A DNA stretch of 64,000 bases. It comes from Arion vulgaris (lineage: Eukaryota > Mollusca > Gastropoda > Stylommatophora > Arionidae). The stretch's first letter is position 1. Each line of letters starts with the position of its first letter. Positions 10,260 through 21,610 of the stretch are shown here, piece by piece. The position numbers were made by a program, and so were the translations under genes. The notes under the pieces were generated by a model. It was not told the DNA's origin and did no database searches. It saw nothing but the letters and a program-made list of their open reading frames with translations. The stretch covers positions 12,195,427 to 12,259,426 of the forward strand of contig CM036767.1 in the NCBI GenBank assembly GCA_020796225.1, written 5' to 3'.

Positions 10260-10640
10260 CTATGAATTAGAACATATAAGAACGATCTACCAGACATCAC
10301 CAAGGATATAATACTCCCAACCCCATAATAATTATACCATAAGAACTACCAGACGCCACATGGGAGAGCTAAATACTCTCCAAAAGAAAACAGTAACCTG
10401 TTAATTGACAGAACAACTATATCCAAGCGAAGCAAGATCCAAATATATAAATGGTATAGATGGATCGGCAACTGGAGTAGTGAGAAGGGCATGAGTTAAT
10501 GTAAGATACCAAGATCAAACAAATGAATCCAACGGTACACCTACTGGAAAATTCGGCTGAGGTACAGGCTCTAAACATTGCAGCTAAAACACTAACGAAC
10601 ACAGCAAGCCATTGTCAGTAGATTGTATTCCTCACCGTTA
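10260..10640 (+). mobile_element. LINE-J RNase H fragment
   Basis: The translation gives YINGIDGSATGVVRR, where D-G-S is the first RNase H motif, then VNVRYQDQTNESNGTPTGKF and EVQALNIAAKTLTN (Glu motif). It is in the same orientation as the 8840-9660 polymerase, so the two are probably one element split by LINE-4. Confidence 0.7.
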
Positions 10641-11395
10641 GTATTGCAAGTGACAAGAGAGTAGCGACCCTTAGACGACCTACCCTCCCGGGTTGTTGTG
10701 CGTCCTCTTCCCAGGTTACCGGTCTTTATTTGGACTACCTGGTTTGCCTGCCGTCCAGTTTTGTGTACGGTTTACTCCGCTGGCCTTTGATTGTCCCCAA
10801 TCAAACTACAAGGCAGTAGTAGTTCCTGCGAGCGGAAACGCACACTGGATTCAAGCCTCTGCTGGGCTTTCCAGTTTTGCTTCACATTTGAGTGGTTCGC
10901 TCACCCCTACGCTTGCCACGTCCCTTCGTCACTCCACCATGAGCACCGTGCACGTATGCCCTACCGTTAGGACCACCCGTGCATCGTTCGCATGCGTGTT
11001 CGCTCTGCTTTGGTGCCTGGCCACGGTGTCTATTAGTTCTCACCGTGCACACATTCACCATGCCTCTAGATTGCCCGGACACGGAGCTAAACTCGGGCCC
11101 ACACCTCAGAGCTCAGTTTCGCCCTATGTGGACCCACGTCTCTTCTCTGGATGCACACCTCATCCCTTTATGATTATCCGTTCAGCTTTTCCCATCGGCC
11201 GGAGAGATGTGCATTAATAGTCACTCTGGGATTCCGCTCGTCTGTGTTGCGAGCGGATCTCATCCAACGTGACTACGTCTGCATAACTACCTATACCAGA
11301 GTATCTCTTCCTAGATCCCTACCCGCTTACACAGACAAGAACCATAGTCTGTTTCCAGGTTCACAACGTGGAGGTGGGGTATGATCTTGATTAGT
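10640..11395 (+). repeat. GC-rich dispersed repeat, possible LINE 5' region
   Basis: The first 165 bp (to about 10805) recur at 19733-19903, and the last 300 bp recur inverted at 400-760. One frame reads CPDTELNSGP, a degenerate form of the 2A-like DxExNPGP motif found near the start of many invertebrate LINE polyproteins, followed by MWTHVSSLDAHLIPL. A 174-codon open frame at 10693-11217 lies in another frame and has no domain I recognise. Confidence 0.5.
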
Positions 11396-11399
11396 GCCA

Positions 11400-11625
11400 G
11401 CTCACTAATCTTGGTGCGGCGTTTCGCCTTTGACCCCGTCTGCGTATCTAAGCTCTGGTATGGATTTACCGCCTATAGTGAAAGGGTCGTAATTCACATA
11501 GTTTGCATCGTATTTTACATTTCTCATAATGTTCTCTACATATATGTTGAATACGTATGGGGATAGGATACATCCCTGTTTTACCCCCTTTTGAATTTTG
11601 AACCATTCAGCTATTTCACCTCCTA
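11400..11625 (-). mobile_element. LINE reverse transcriptase fragment
   Basis: On the - strand it reads IAEWFKIQKGVKQGCILSPY, VFNIYVENIMRNVKYDA and SIPELRYADGV, i.e. polymerase motif B through a YADD box that has become YADG. It is short and truncated on both sides. Confidence 0.78.
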
Positions 11626-11880
11626 TGAACAAACACTTACACAGACTAAAACTAGTTCCATGATCCACATGTGGACAAACAGCCGAACACATCCTGCAAG
11701 ATTGTCACCTAATGAATCAACTGCGGAAAGAACACTGGCCAACAGAGATAGACATCAACATAAAGCTGTTTGGAAGCTTTGATGAACTAACAAACACAAC
11801 AACATACATCCAGAGAAACGGACTCATTGTGTAGACCTTGAACATCAGCGAACGAGAAGAAGAAGGAGAATTTTCTTCTT
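11618..11880 (+). mobile_element. LINE-J C-terminus with GAAGAAG tail
   Basis: It reads MNKHLHRLKLVP, a stop, then CGQTAEHILQDCHLMNQLRK and GSFDELTNTTTYIQRNGLIV. The C-x-T-x-E-H-x-L-x-D-C motif is the usual end of Jockey-like elements. A stop is followed by ACGAGAAGAAGAAGGAG, a tail resembling that of SINE-A and SINE-B. Confidence 0.72.
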
Positions 11881-12059
11881 TGCATTTGGTTAATTTTTGG
11901 TGGGTTCATTGGTTGTGCATGGTGTTATTTTCTAAGCGCTTGGACGTTTCAGAAACGGCATAACGGACGTAACGGACGTAACGGCCGTAACGGACGGGTC
12001 GGTATTAAAATCAGTCAAGGAAGACAAAATACTACAATATTGATTGAGGAAGGGGTATA

Positions 12060-12420
12060 GAAGACGTTGGGAATTTGTCTACCTTGAAATCCACTGCCAT
12101 CTCCACGAATACAAAGATGAGGATACTCAGCTCCGATGTGAAACCTGTGTATGACTCGGAAACATGGCGAGTCACCAAGTAAAATACAAATAAAATTCAG
12201 ACTTTTTCAACATCTGACCCATGTTATGAGGATAAAATGGCGATGGGTCGGACACACCCTACGGAAGGACACAGTCGAGTGTCACTAGACAAGGACTTGA
12301 GTGGAACCCGCAAGGAAAACTAAATAAAGGACGCTCTACACAGACCTGGAGATGAAATCTTCTTGAGGAACGGAATAGTGCTCGACTATCCTCGAAGACC
12401 GTAAGAAAAGTGGCAAACAA
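12060..12420 (+). mobile_element. LINE-5-like fragment
   Basis: Broken frames give LSSDVKPVYDSETWRVTK and KWRWVGHTLRKDTVEC. The S-E-T-W and W-R-W-x-G-H-T-L-R motifs are those of the LINE-5 C-terminal region. Confidence 0.6.
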
Positions 12421-12429
12421 CTATTGATG

Positions 12430-12620
12430 CCTTATGCTTCACTAGGAGCGAGAGGAATAAGTAAGTGCAAAAACGGGAGTATGGCACAGGAGCATACACA
12501 ACTGCAGCATAGCAAAATCTACAGGACAACATACAGAACACAGGCCTTAGAATCATCACCAGAGGTCTGAGAGAGAAGTACACAAATCAAAGATCTGGAG
12601 TAAACTGCTGGTATTTAGAG
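12430..12620 (+). mobile_element. LINE-J fragment
   Basis: It contains IQNTGLRIITRGLREKYT, in the position where Jockey-like polymerases have a QN-x-A-L-R-x-I-T-G motif. It is short and decayed. Confidence 0.5.
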
Positions 12621-12869
12621 CTGGGGACAACGCTGGGAGGAGAGGGGGGATGCTAACGCTTAGAAAATAACCGCAACAACGAACCCACCAAACCAATCAA
12701 CGAATCCACCAAAAACCGCATTAAAAGACATATCTTCCGCATAAAAACACAAACATCCTATCATTATATGATACTACCATACAACTTAACAGTGATAACA
12801 ACACAATTCCAGAACAAAGACAGCGAGGAAAGGAGGAACAAATATATTATAGAAACAAAAAACAAGCAA

Positions 12870-13008
12870 TTAATTGCCATAATGGACCTCAGAGATAACA
12901 GAGGCGACGAAAGAGACTACGAAGCGCATACTAGGGCCCGTTTTAGAAATCTCTTCCTGACCTGACGCTGTGAGGCATACTGGATTCGAGAAAGAAAGAA
13001 AGAAAGAA
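12870..13008 (+). mobile_element. LINE-2 3' end with (GAAA)n tail
   Basis: The end of the reading frame (YEAHTRARFRNLFLT, then stop) is followed by CGCTGTGAGGCATACTGG and a GAAAGAAAGAAAG tail. The same order is at 32.85 kb and, inverted, at 39.94 kb, which defines the LINE-2 3' end. Confidence 0.78.
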
Positions 13009-13474
13009 TTGCCATACTGTTCAAAAATTCAAAAATTAAAAGCTTGTGATTGTTGAGTTTGGGATTGTTAGCCATTGTTACCCATCTCAAGATGTCAGAA
13101 CTTAATAAAAAAAAAAAAAAAAGACGAAAACGAAAGGAAGCGGTAACTATGTGGCTTGTTTTTCAACATGAAACCCCTAAAAACGCAAATGGAATAAACC
13201 GCGCGGACAGTTTGACCTATGGAAATCACAGGACAATCCCCGACACGCCTACGGGATACCCGGGGTTTACCCGGAAGTCGTTGTTCAGATCTTTTTGCGG
13301 TCGGCTAATGACAAAGTACCGTTTTTTTTTGCGCCCGCTCGCTATGAATTCATGGCGTCTCTGAATGATTTTTGCGTGAACCATTGCTTTCTTTGACACC
13401 GTGTCCTACGCCATTCAGACGAGTCTTGAATGCAAAGCAGAAGTGGCAAGCCTCATGTTTGTGGAAACGTCAAT
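13009..13474. other. No recognised feature between LINE-2 and the minisatellite
   Basis: Mixed sequence with a 14-A run near 13107. I see no exon or repeat shared elsewhere, and no obvious precursor of the 28-bp unit. Confidence 0.4.
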
Positions 13475-16216
13475 GAGCGTGTCCAACTGTTGTACAAAGA
13501 CAGAGAGTGTCCAACTGTTGTACAAAGACAGAGAGTGTCCAACTGTTGTACAAAGACAGAGCGTGTCCAACTGTTGTACAAAGACAGAGAGTGTCCAACT
13601 GTTGCACAAAGACAGAGCGTGTCCAACTGTTGTACAAAGACAGAGTGTGTCCAACTGTTGTACAAAGACAGAGCGTGTCCAACTGTTGTACAAAGACAGA
13701 GTGTGTCTAACTGTTGTACAAAGACAGAGTGTGTCCAACTGTTGCACAAAGACAGAGCGTGTCCAACTGTTGTACAAAGACAGAGAGTGTCCAACTGTTG
13801 TACAAAGACAGAGAGTGTCCAACTGTTGTACAAAGACAGAGCGTGTCCAACTGTTGTACAAAGACAGAGTGTGTCCAACTGTTGTACAAAGACAGAGTGT
13901 GTCCAACTGTTGTACAAAGACAGAGTGTGTCCAACTGTTGTACAAAGACAGAGAGTGTCCAACTGTTGTACAAAGACAGAGTGTGTCCAACTGTTGTACA
14001 AAGACAGAGTGTGTCCAACTGTTGTACAAAGACAGAGTGTGTCCAACTGTTGTACAAAGACAGAGTGTGTCCAACTGTTGCACAAAGACAGAGTGTGTCC
14101 AACTGTTGTACAAAGACAGAGAGTGTCCAACTGTTGTACAAAGACAGAGTGTGTCCAACTGTTGTACAAAGACAGAGTGTGTCCAACTGTTGTACAAAGA
14201 CAGAGAGTGTCCAACTGTTGTACAAAGACAGAGCGTGTCCAACTGTTGTACAAAGGCAGAGTGTGTCCAACTGTTGTACAAAGACAGAGAGTGTCCAACT
14301 GTTGTACAAAGACAGAGTGTGTCCAACTGTTGCACAAAGACAGAGTGTGTCCAACTGTTGTACAAAGACAGAGCGTGTCCAATTGTTGTACAAAGACAGA
14401 GCGTGTCCAACTGTTGTACAAAGACAGAGTGTGTCCAACTGTTGTACAAAGACAGAGCGTGTCCAATTGTTGTACAAAGACAGAGTGTGTCCAACTGTTG
14501 TACAAAGACAGAGCGTGTCCAATTGTTGTACAAAGACAGAGAGTGTCCAACTGTTGTACAAAGACAGAGTGTGTCCAACTGTTGCACAAAGACAGAGCGT
14601 GTCCAACTGTTGTACAAAGACAGAGTGTGTCCAACTGTTGTACAAAGACAGAGTGTGTCCAACTGTTGTACAAAGACAGAGTGTGTCCAACTGTTGTACA
14701 AAGACAGAGAGTGTCCAACTGTTGTACAAAGACAGAGTGTGTCCAACTGTTGTACAAAGACAGAGTGTGTCCAACTGTTGTACAAAGACAGAGAGTGTCC
14801 AACTGTTGTACAAAGACAGAGAGTGTCCAACTGTTGTACAAAGACAGAGAGTGTCCAACTGTTGTACAAAGACAGAGAGTGTCCAACTGTTGTACAAAGA
14901 CAGAGAGTGTCCAACTGTTGTACAAAGACAGAGAGTGTCCACTTGTTGTACAAAGACAGAGAGTGTCCACTTGTTGTACAAAGACAGAGAGTGTCCAACT
15001 GTTGTACAAAGACAGAGAGTGTCCAACTGTTGTACAAAGACAGAGAGTGTCCAACTGTTGTACAAAGACAGAGAGTGTCCACTTGTTGTACAAAGACAGA
15101 GAGTGTCCAACTGTTGTACAAAGACAGAGAGTGTCCAACTGTTGTACAAAGACAGAGAGTGTCCAACTGTTGTACAAAGACAGAGAGTGTCCAACTGTTG
15201 TACAAAGACAGAGAGTGTCCAATTGTTGTACAAAGACAGAGCGTGTCCAACTGTTGTACAAAGACAGAGAGTGTCCAACTGTTGTACAAAGACAGAGAGT
15301 GTCCACTTGTTGTACAAAGACAGAGAGTGTCCAACTGTTGTACAAAGACAGAGAGTGTCCAACTGTTGTACAAAGACAGAGAGTGTCCAATTGTTGTACA
15401 AAGACAGAGAGTGTCCAACTGTTGTACAAAGACAGAGAGTGTCCAACTGTTGTACAAAGACAGAGCGTGTCCACTTGTTGTACAAAGACAGAGCGTGTCC
15501 AACTGTTGTACAAAGACAGAGCGTGTCCACTTGTTGTACAAAGACAGAGCGTGTCCACTTGTTGTACAAAGACAGAGCGTGTCCAACTGTTGTACAAAGA
15601 CAGAGAGTGTCCAACTGTTGTACAAAGACAGAGAGTGTCCAACTGTTGTACAAAGACAGAGAGTGTCCAACTGTTGTACAAAGACAGAGAGTGTCCAACT
15701 GTTGTACAAAGACAGAGAGTGTCCAACTGTTGTACAAAGACAGAGAGTGTCCACTTGTTGTACAAAGACAGAGCGTGTCCAACTGTTGTACAAAGACAGA
15801 GAGTGTCCAACTGTTGTACAAAGACAGAGCGTGTCCAACTGTTGTACAAAGACAGAGAGTGTCCAACTGTTGTACAAAGACAGAGAGTGTCCAACTGTTG
15901 TACAAAGACAGAGAGTGTCCAACTGTTGTACAAAGACAGAGAGTGTCCAACTGTTGTACAAAGACAGAGAGTGTCCAACTGTTGTACAAAGACAGAGAGT
16001 GTCCAACTGTTGTACAAAGACAGAGAGTGTCCAACTGTTGTACAAAGACAGAGAGTGTCCAACTGTTGTACAAAGACAGAGAGTGTCCAACTGTTGTACA
16101 AAGACAGAGAGTGTCCAACTGTTGTACAAAGACAGAGTGTGTCCAACTGTTGTACAAAGGCAGAGCGTGTCCAACTGTTGTACAAAGACAGAGCGTGTAC
16201 AACTGTTGTACAAAGA
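13475..16216. repeat. 28-bp minisatellite, about 98 units
   Basis: The unit alternates a spacer GAG(A/C/T)GTGTCC with AACTGTTGTACAAAGACA; it contains the palindrome TTGTACAA. Units differ mainly at one base (GAGAGT, GAGCGT, GAGTGT) and rarely at TGTTGCAC, AATTG or ACTTG. The T type dominates up to about 14770, the A type afterwards. As 28 is not divisible by 3 and the unit lacks stop triplets on both strands, all six frames stay open for roughly 880-960 codons. These are not genes; each frame simply reads a 28-residue repeat. Confidence 0.98.
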
Positions 16217-16810
16217 GACTAGCGACTGTCACATATATTCCCAAATTTTTTCGGCCCACCGCCCACTTTGCACGGCATAAACTTTGTAGCGCCCCCATCC
16301 CTATTATAACAGTTTGCCAACGCCACCCGACACATATATATATACATGCTCTATTTTCACTTTGACATAGAAAATTGATATATATTTCTGTCATACATGG
16401 TCAATTTTCAAATGATTATATACATGAAATAGATAATTGATGAAAAAATGGATCGTGTAATATGGGCATTAGATGATTTGAAATGCAGAATTCAAATTTT
16501 AAATGATTATTCAAGCGCAAAATCACGAAAAAATTCCCAAATGCTTCTGAACAAACTACGCCCCCTTCCCGGAATGCTGCAGCGCTCACATGGTGGATGG
16601 GGAGAGGGTACCACCCACTTTGGGAAACGCTGGGCTGTCATAACGCACTGTTCCTCATAAGAATGGCGCCTTTTTTTAAAAAAAATCGTCGGAAGTTATA
16701 TTGCTTTTGTGTAAACTATTCACCAGAGGTTCTTATCTTTAACTTGTTAAGCAGACTGTAAGAATGGGCGTTACCAAATTGTTAAAAATGGGTGATATTT
16801 CCGTGTTTGA
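16217..16810. other. No recognised feature
   Basis: Contains short CATATATATA runs and AT-rich sequence. No repeat of the window and no exon signal was found. Confidence 0.4.
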
Positions 16811-16814
16811 CACC

Positions 16815-17285
16815 TCAGTAAGGTCATCAAACGTGTCTGTCCTGTTGAGGAGAAATAAAACCGATACTTGCACACGCGGGGAGATAGCTTCGCACAACTG
16901 ATTGTAATGCCTTTGCCCATGACATACAATCCACTCAGCGTATTTGTAGAAATGGGAAATAAACGCTGTAATGACAGTCAGTGAAACAGATTGTGTCTCC
17001 GTCAACTGTGACCTGTGTTGACTTTTCAGTCAACTGTGACCTGTGCTAAGGTTCATCAAACGTGACCTGTCCTGTTAGGAAATAAACCTGATACTTGCAT
17101 CACGCGTGAGATAGCTTCCACAACTGATTGTATGCACTTGCCCATGACATACAATACACTCAGCGATTTTAGAAATGGGAACGCTGTACTCAGTCAGTGA
17201 ACGATTGTTCTCCGTCAACTGTGACCTGTGTTGACTTTTCAGTCAACTGTGACCTGTGCTGGTGTCTCAGTCAACTGTGACCTGT
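16815..17285. repeat. Tandem duplication of about 220 bp with GTCAACTGTGACCTGTG motifs
   Basis: Positions about 16819-17037 and 17046-17255 are the same segment in tandem. The second copy lacks many single bases relative to the first. Both end in GTCAACTGTGACCTGTG motifs, of which five occur here. Confidence 0.85.
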
Positions 17286-17374
17286 GAGGTGTATGACCCT
17301 CAGGACTTTGATATTCTCTGCTGAAAATTAAAATTGGGGTATATCATTGCAGAACGTCACCATCAACCACAATA

Positions 17375-17592
17375 AACGAGTCAATTTTATAGGCACCACT
17401 TATACGCTCAGTACTTTGCCATTGCTTTTTGAACGGCGAGGTCTATTTTTACCTTCGTAAAATCCACAGGAACGAAGTTGCTTCCTAACTGCCCGACATG
17501 GAGTTTGAACCAGATACGTTTGGGTTGTGATCGATTTCCCTACTGCTTAAGCTACTAACGTCCACATTCTCTATTACATTTGTAATGTACAT
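17375..17592 (-). repeat. SINE-F copy
   Basis: On the - strand a tRNA-like head (B-box-like TGGTTCAAACTCC) precedes a body with ACGAAGGTAAAAATAGACC and CAAAAAGCAATGGCAAAG. Further copies are at 21375-21610 and 43765-43930. Confidence 0.6.
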
Positions 17593-17799
17593 TGTTTGTC
17601 TGGTCGTCCAAGACCCTACTTGAGTAGGAGTCTTCGCAGCACTGTGCATAGCACTACGCGCCTAGAGTTGTTGAAGGCCTCTGGGTCTGAAAGAAAGCCA
17701 GATAATTCTCCCCCACCACCCACCCACCCCACCACCCAACTTTAACTTATGAAAAAGAATGAAAATTCATAATTCATGAGGCTTCAAAGAAGAAGGGTG

Positions 17800-17965
17800 G
17801 CTTCTGTGGCTTAGAAGATAGTTATTCGGTCTATTAACCCCGACGTTCACGTTGCGGATAGTTTGGTTGCAAATTATTTCGCCTGGATTTTTACAAAAGG
17901 ACGATGGCACCACCCGTTCAGAAAGCAATGGCAAACTACTGAACGTAAATAACGCCTAGAAAAAT
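17800..17965 (+). repeat. SINE-F variant
   Basis: It starts with TGGCTTCTGTGGCTTAG (A-box-like) and ends with CAGAAAGCAATGGCAAACTA. The body resembles SINE-F but the head differs; 28625-28860 is the same variant in inverse orientation. Confidence 0.55.
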
Positions 17966-18316
17966 CACAAACATCGTTAAAAAGCTGGGATTGATTCGCA
18001 AAGTCCTGTAAATGATATGCAATGAACTTTTATTTCAAAAAAGAAGAACAAATCTGGTGGTCCCTGAGACTGTCCTCTATTGAGATATAAAACAAGTGTC
18101 TGATGTTGAAGCCTAAGATTAAAAAAAAAAAAACCTTATCAACTTGGTTTCTCCGAAAAGAGTTAATTCTTGTTTTAATGTTTGAAATAATGGATTTATC
18201 TTCTATTCTTATCTACAGGTATGTGTTTGTTATTTTGTCATGCTTTTGAACAGGCTTTTATGTGCGCTACATAAGTTAGTGCTTTTTTCACTCATCATCA
18301 AGGTTCGGGTCCTTTA

Positions 18317-18545
18317 TAGTGACGGGGGTCTCTGTGGCTAAGTGGTTAAGCCCTTTGCCTTGTGAGTCGAAGCACGTGGGTTCTGTTCACGAGTGAAGTT
18401 TTTTTCCAGAGACCCCTAGGATTGTTGCTTCTGCTACGGAGTTCGTGATTTGTGCAATACTCTCGGCAGGTGGCTGCCATTTCTGCTGAGAGGGACCGAG
18501 CCATATGGATAAAACCCGATACAATGAAGTCATTCTTCGACTTAA
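18317..18545 (+). repeat. SINE-E, tRNA-derived
   Basis: The head CTCTGTGGCTAAGTGGTTAA contains TGGCTAAGTGG, a near-perfect A box; a weaker B box (GGGTTCTGTTCAC) follows 35 bp later. The body includes TCTCGGCAGGTGGCTGCCAT and ends before LINE-2. Inverse copies are at 31655-31875, 35375-35605 and 57782-57985. Confidence 0.75.
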
Positions 18546-19070
18546 AAATCCTTTATAGGACGTTGCTCTCTTTGCAGCACATCTCAAACTCACTCTGTCT
18601 CTAGCCAGCTCACCCACTTCGTCCATGGTCATATTCATGGTTTCTTTAACATCTTGTAGCCATCTTCTTCTTGGTCTGTCTCTGCCTCTTGTATTGTTCT
18701 CGCGTGACGCTTGATGTGACCAAAATAACTAATTTTTCTGTATAGCATATTGTTTATCAGCCAATTGTCTCTAACATTCAGTTTTTTTCGCTGCCTCTGT
18801 TATTTCTGAGAGCCGTCTTTTGCGTGAACGGATAGTTGATTTGTATCCATTCCATCGAAGTAACATTGCACTTTGAGACGCACTGTTTGTTATTAATCTG
18901 CTTATGTGGCCGAAGCATTTAATTTGATCTTTGATAAAGTTCAATACGGATGTTGTACCCACTTTTTCTGATGTCTTCATTTCTAAATTAATCTCTTCTT
19001 AATACTACCAGACTTTTGCGTAGATACTTCTTCTCTGTTGTGACGTTTGTTGATAAATGAGTGAATCTTG
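18546..19070 (-). mobile_element. LINE fragments including LINE-2
   Basis: The - strand gives EVGTTSVLNFIKDQIKCFGH-like LINE-2 residues (KVGTTSVLNFIKDQIKCFGH, then ISRLITNSASQSAMLLRWNG), followed lower down by MDEVGELARDRVSLRCAAKR of another LINE end. Both are truncated. W-F-G-H became C-F-G-H. Confidence 0.7.
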
Positions 19071-19480
19071 TTTGAATTTAAAACGTATTTTTAGTTTCTG
19101 TAAATGGGTCACTGTTTGATATGGATGGATAGTTAGTCTATTAATATCCCAAACTGGAACGGGAGGTCACATTAAGTCTGATCTCACTTGACCTGTCAGA
19201 CTTGGGTAACTCTGTCGGAAACATTGTTGCCTACCATGACCAGCATAGTTCTCCGGGTCATTGAGGCATACAAGTCACTACAAGGTAACCTCCAACAATA
19301 CTGCTGACCTACCTAATCAAGGGCTGTGTGTCGTTAACATTTTCATCCATGAGATGTTATATTTTTCTTATTTTTGGTGTGTGTAATGTGGTGGTCTTGA
19401 AATTAGCTTCCTTGAAAGCATTGAGTTTTGATGATAAAATACACATCCATCTTTTTTTTCTGAACTGCCATCCTACTTAT
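19071..19480. other. No recognised feature
   Basis: Ordinary mixed sequence up to the CT repeat. No shared repeat or exon was seen. Confidence 0.35.
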
Positions 19481-19482
19481 TG

Positions 19483-19486
<4 letters not shown>

Positions 19487-19558
<72 letters not shown>
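19487..19558. repeat. (CT)n microsatellite
   Basis: About 36 CT dinucleotides with two CG interruptions. Confidence 0.97.
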
Positions 19559-19559
<1 letters not shown>

Positions 19560-19637
19560 TGCGATCGTTCTTTTTGCCATTTTTATCATTCTTATTGTGA
19601 AATATAAACAGCCTTTGCTAAGAACGTAATTTTAAGT

Positions 19638-19903
19638 GACATGTCCGGTTTCAGCCGGCGTTTACTGGGTTCGCTCTCCGTCAGCCTTTGGCTGTTCCCA
19701 GCCTACCTGCAAGACAGCAGGTTGCTATTTTCTTTTAGGGTAGCGATCCTTAGACAACCTTCCCTCCCGGGTTGTTAAGGGTCATCTGCCCAGGTTACCT
19801 GTCTTTTATTGGTCTACTTCGTTTGCCTGCCGTCCAGTTTTGTGTACGGTTTGCTCCGCTAGCCTTTGATTGTCCCCAATCTAACTACAAGGCAGTAGTA
19901 CGA
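19638..19903 (+). repeat. Composite dispersed repeat (SINE-B' middle plus the 10.6-kb repeat)
   Basis: 19638-19720 carries ATGTCCGGTTTCAGCCGGCG and GGTTCGCTCTCCGT, seen also in SINE-B' at 48.06, 51.72 and 60.05 kb. 19733-19903 repeats 10660-10820 (CCCGGGTTGTTGTGCG-like, GCCTTTGATTGTCCCCAAT). Confidence 0.65.
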
Positions 19904-19965
19904 CTTATTGATTCAAAGACTTAATCTCGAAAAGATCCAGGAAAACGAGTATCAGAGTCGCCCGA

Positions 19966-20215
19966 GTGGTTATCGGGGCCCAAATTTGAGGTGTAAAGAA
20001 TAGAATCACTGTTACCTGCCATGCATGTCGTAAGAGGTGACTAAGGAGGTTTGGCTGAAATCGGATGCACGTGTCCTAAACGTGTACAAGTCTATGCGTT
20101 TAGGGGCCTACTAAACCAATGTGCAACGTATACACGTTCTTGGCATAGATCAAACATATCACAAAGAGTGATTAAAATTGGTAGTAAAGAACGAACGCAA
20201 AGAAGAAGAAAGTAT
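19966..20215 (+). repeat. SINE-B, full-length copy
   Basis: It starts CGCCCGAGTGGTTATCGGGG, contains AAAGAATAGAATCACTG, the core GCATGTCGTAAGAGGTGAC, and GAAATCGGATGCACGTG. It ends with CACAAAGAGTGATTAAAAT and a GAACGCAAAGAAGAAG tail. The length is about 250 bp. Confidence 0.82.
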
Positions 20216-20299
20216 TAGAGTAACTGGTGCAGTTATATCTGCTTCTACTTTTACACTCACATATATATATGAATGGCACGGTAGGGTTATACAATAATA

Positions 20300-20640
20300 A
20301 ATTTTGGGGATCTCTGTGATCAGATGGTTTGGCCACTTGGTCAAAATGAACCCGATTACACCAGTTGCAAGAGCGTACAACCTGAAAATTGAATCATCAA
20401 GACGAAGGGGCAGACCAAGAAAAAGATGGATTGAAGGAGTTAGAGACATCTTAACACTCCACAATACCACAGCATATCAAGCGACCGACCAATCATCAGT
20501 TAAATCTGCTACGTCTAACGGCAAAAACGCAGGAATGACAAAAGAAAGACAAAAACAAGATGCAGTGATTAGAAGAGGTGTCATGGTTGTCAAAAGGTAT
20601 CTCTCTCTATCTCTCTCTCTCTTTATCCCCGTCAAAGGTA
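20300..20640 (+). mobile_element. LINE-1 C-terminal fragment
   Basis: The frame reads VIRWFGHLVKMNPITPVARA, YNLKIESSRRRGRPRKRWIE, GVRDILTLHNTTAYQATDQ. It is the 3' part of the LINE-1 ORF, also seen at 6.4 kb (-) and 63.4 kb (+). A CT-rich run follows at 20600. Confidence 0.78.
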
Positions 20641-20644
20641 TGAG

Positions 20645-21025
20645 AACCGCTGTGTTAGAGACACGCGGCAGCTGCACAAACTACTCCCACATCAAGGAAA
20701 CCAAGGTAAGTTGAGAACATTCCTGAAACTGCTCAAGCAATCATTCCAGCTGAATGTTCATCTCCGCAGTTAAAAGATGAACGGGGTGGAGGAAACTACC
20801 TTTTTTTCGTTCTAAAGAGATAAATAATTGAAAAGGTTGATGGCTGGCCTGGTTTCGCTAACAGATTTCCATGGATTCCCTGACCTACATTCGAGACCAG
20901 CATCTGATTAAGTTAGAACCGTGGCCACCGATAACATAAGTTACAGGGGGGCCACAGTTAACACCTAGCTGTTGTGCCATGTAACATGAATGAAAATGAG
21001 AATCGTGGAAATTCCTCATTTCTAG
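20645..21025. other. No recognised feature
   Basis: Mixed sequence. No repeat or exon could be supported. Confidence 0.35.
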
Positions 21026-21027
21026 TG

Positions 21028-21185
21028 TAACCTTTTCTTGATAAAGGCCTTTTGGTCGAAACGTTGTTGTGTATTGTCATTATTTTTGTATTTTGTAAAA
21101 CTACAGTACTTTGTTTTTACGTGTTACGCCATTGCTACATAGTTTTACTGCAGTCTTTGCTTATATCGCATATCCTTTACAGGAC
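21028..21185 (+). repeat. Penelope-like terminal repeat with hammerhead-like motif
   Basis: It reads CTTGATAAAGGCC-TTTT-GGTCGAAACGTTG and continues to AAAACTACAGTACTTTG and TTTTACTGCAG. The bases between GATAAA and GAAAC can pair (GGCC with GGTC around TTTT). It shares more than 100 bp with 26518-26613 and, inverted, with 38930-39110. Confidence 0.65.
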
Positions 21186-21374
21186 TTTAGCCATCAGCAT
21201 CACCAGGTGCCGTGCCGGCTGGCGTAGACGATCATGGATCTCCCCAAATCTATATCTTTGGTGTTTGGTATCAATTCAGATGTTGACGCTATACTGTGCC
21301 ATGAAGTCAGGCTATCCAAAATTTTCCCTCTCTGTCTTCCTCTGTCTCGTCTACCCTCGATTTTACCAGTTATT

Positions 21375-21610
21375 ACAATGTGTTCTATTCTTAACCATAA
21401 ACCACAGTAAACGAGTAAACGATTTTATAGGTATTACTTATACGTTCAGTAGTTTGATATTGCTTTCTGAACGATGAGTTCTATTTTTATCGTTCTTAAA
21501 AATATAAAAGAACTGATTTGCTTCCAAACTTGCCCACCGCGAAGTTTGAACCAGGTATACTTGTGTTGTGGTGGTCGAGCTCACTGTCGATTAATCTACA
21601 GGCGCTCACG
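21375..21610 (-). repeat. SINE-F copy
   Basis: Reverse complement matches 17375-17592 throughout: GGTTCAAACTTCGCGG near the tRNA-like head and CAGAAAGCAATATCAAAC in the body. Confidence 0.6.

Noticed and set aside
10693..11217. 174-codon open frame as a gene
   Set aside because: The interval is a dispersed repeat (partly duplicated at 19.7 kb and, inverted, at 0.4 kb), and a competing frame has the LINE-like motif.
13401..16394. Six very long open frames (about 880-960 codons) as protein genes
   Set aside because: They are a by-product of a stop-free 28-bp unit read in every frame on both strands; no domain, no conserved start, and codon content is identical in all frames.
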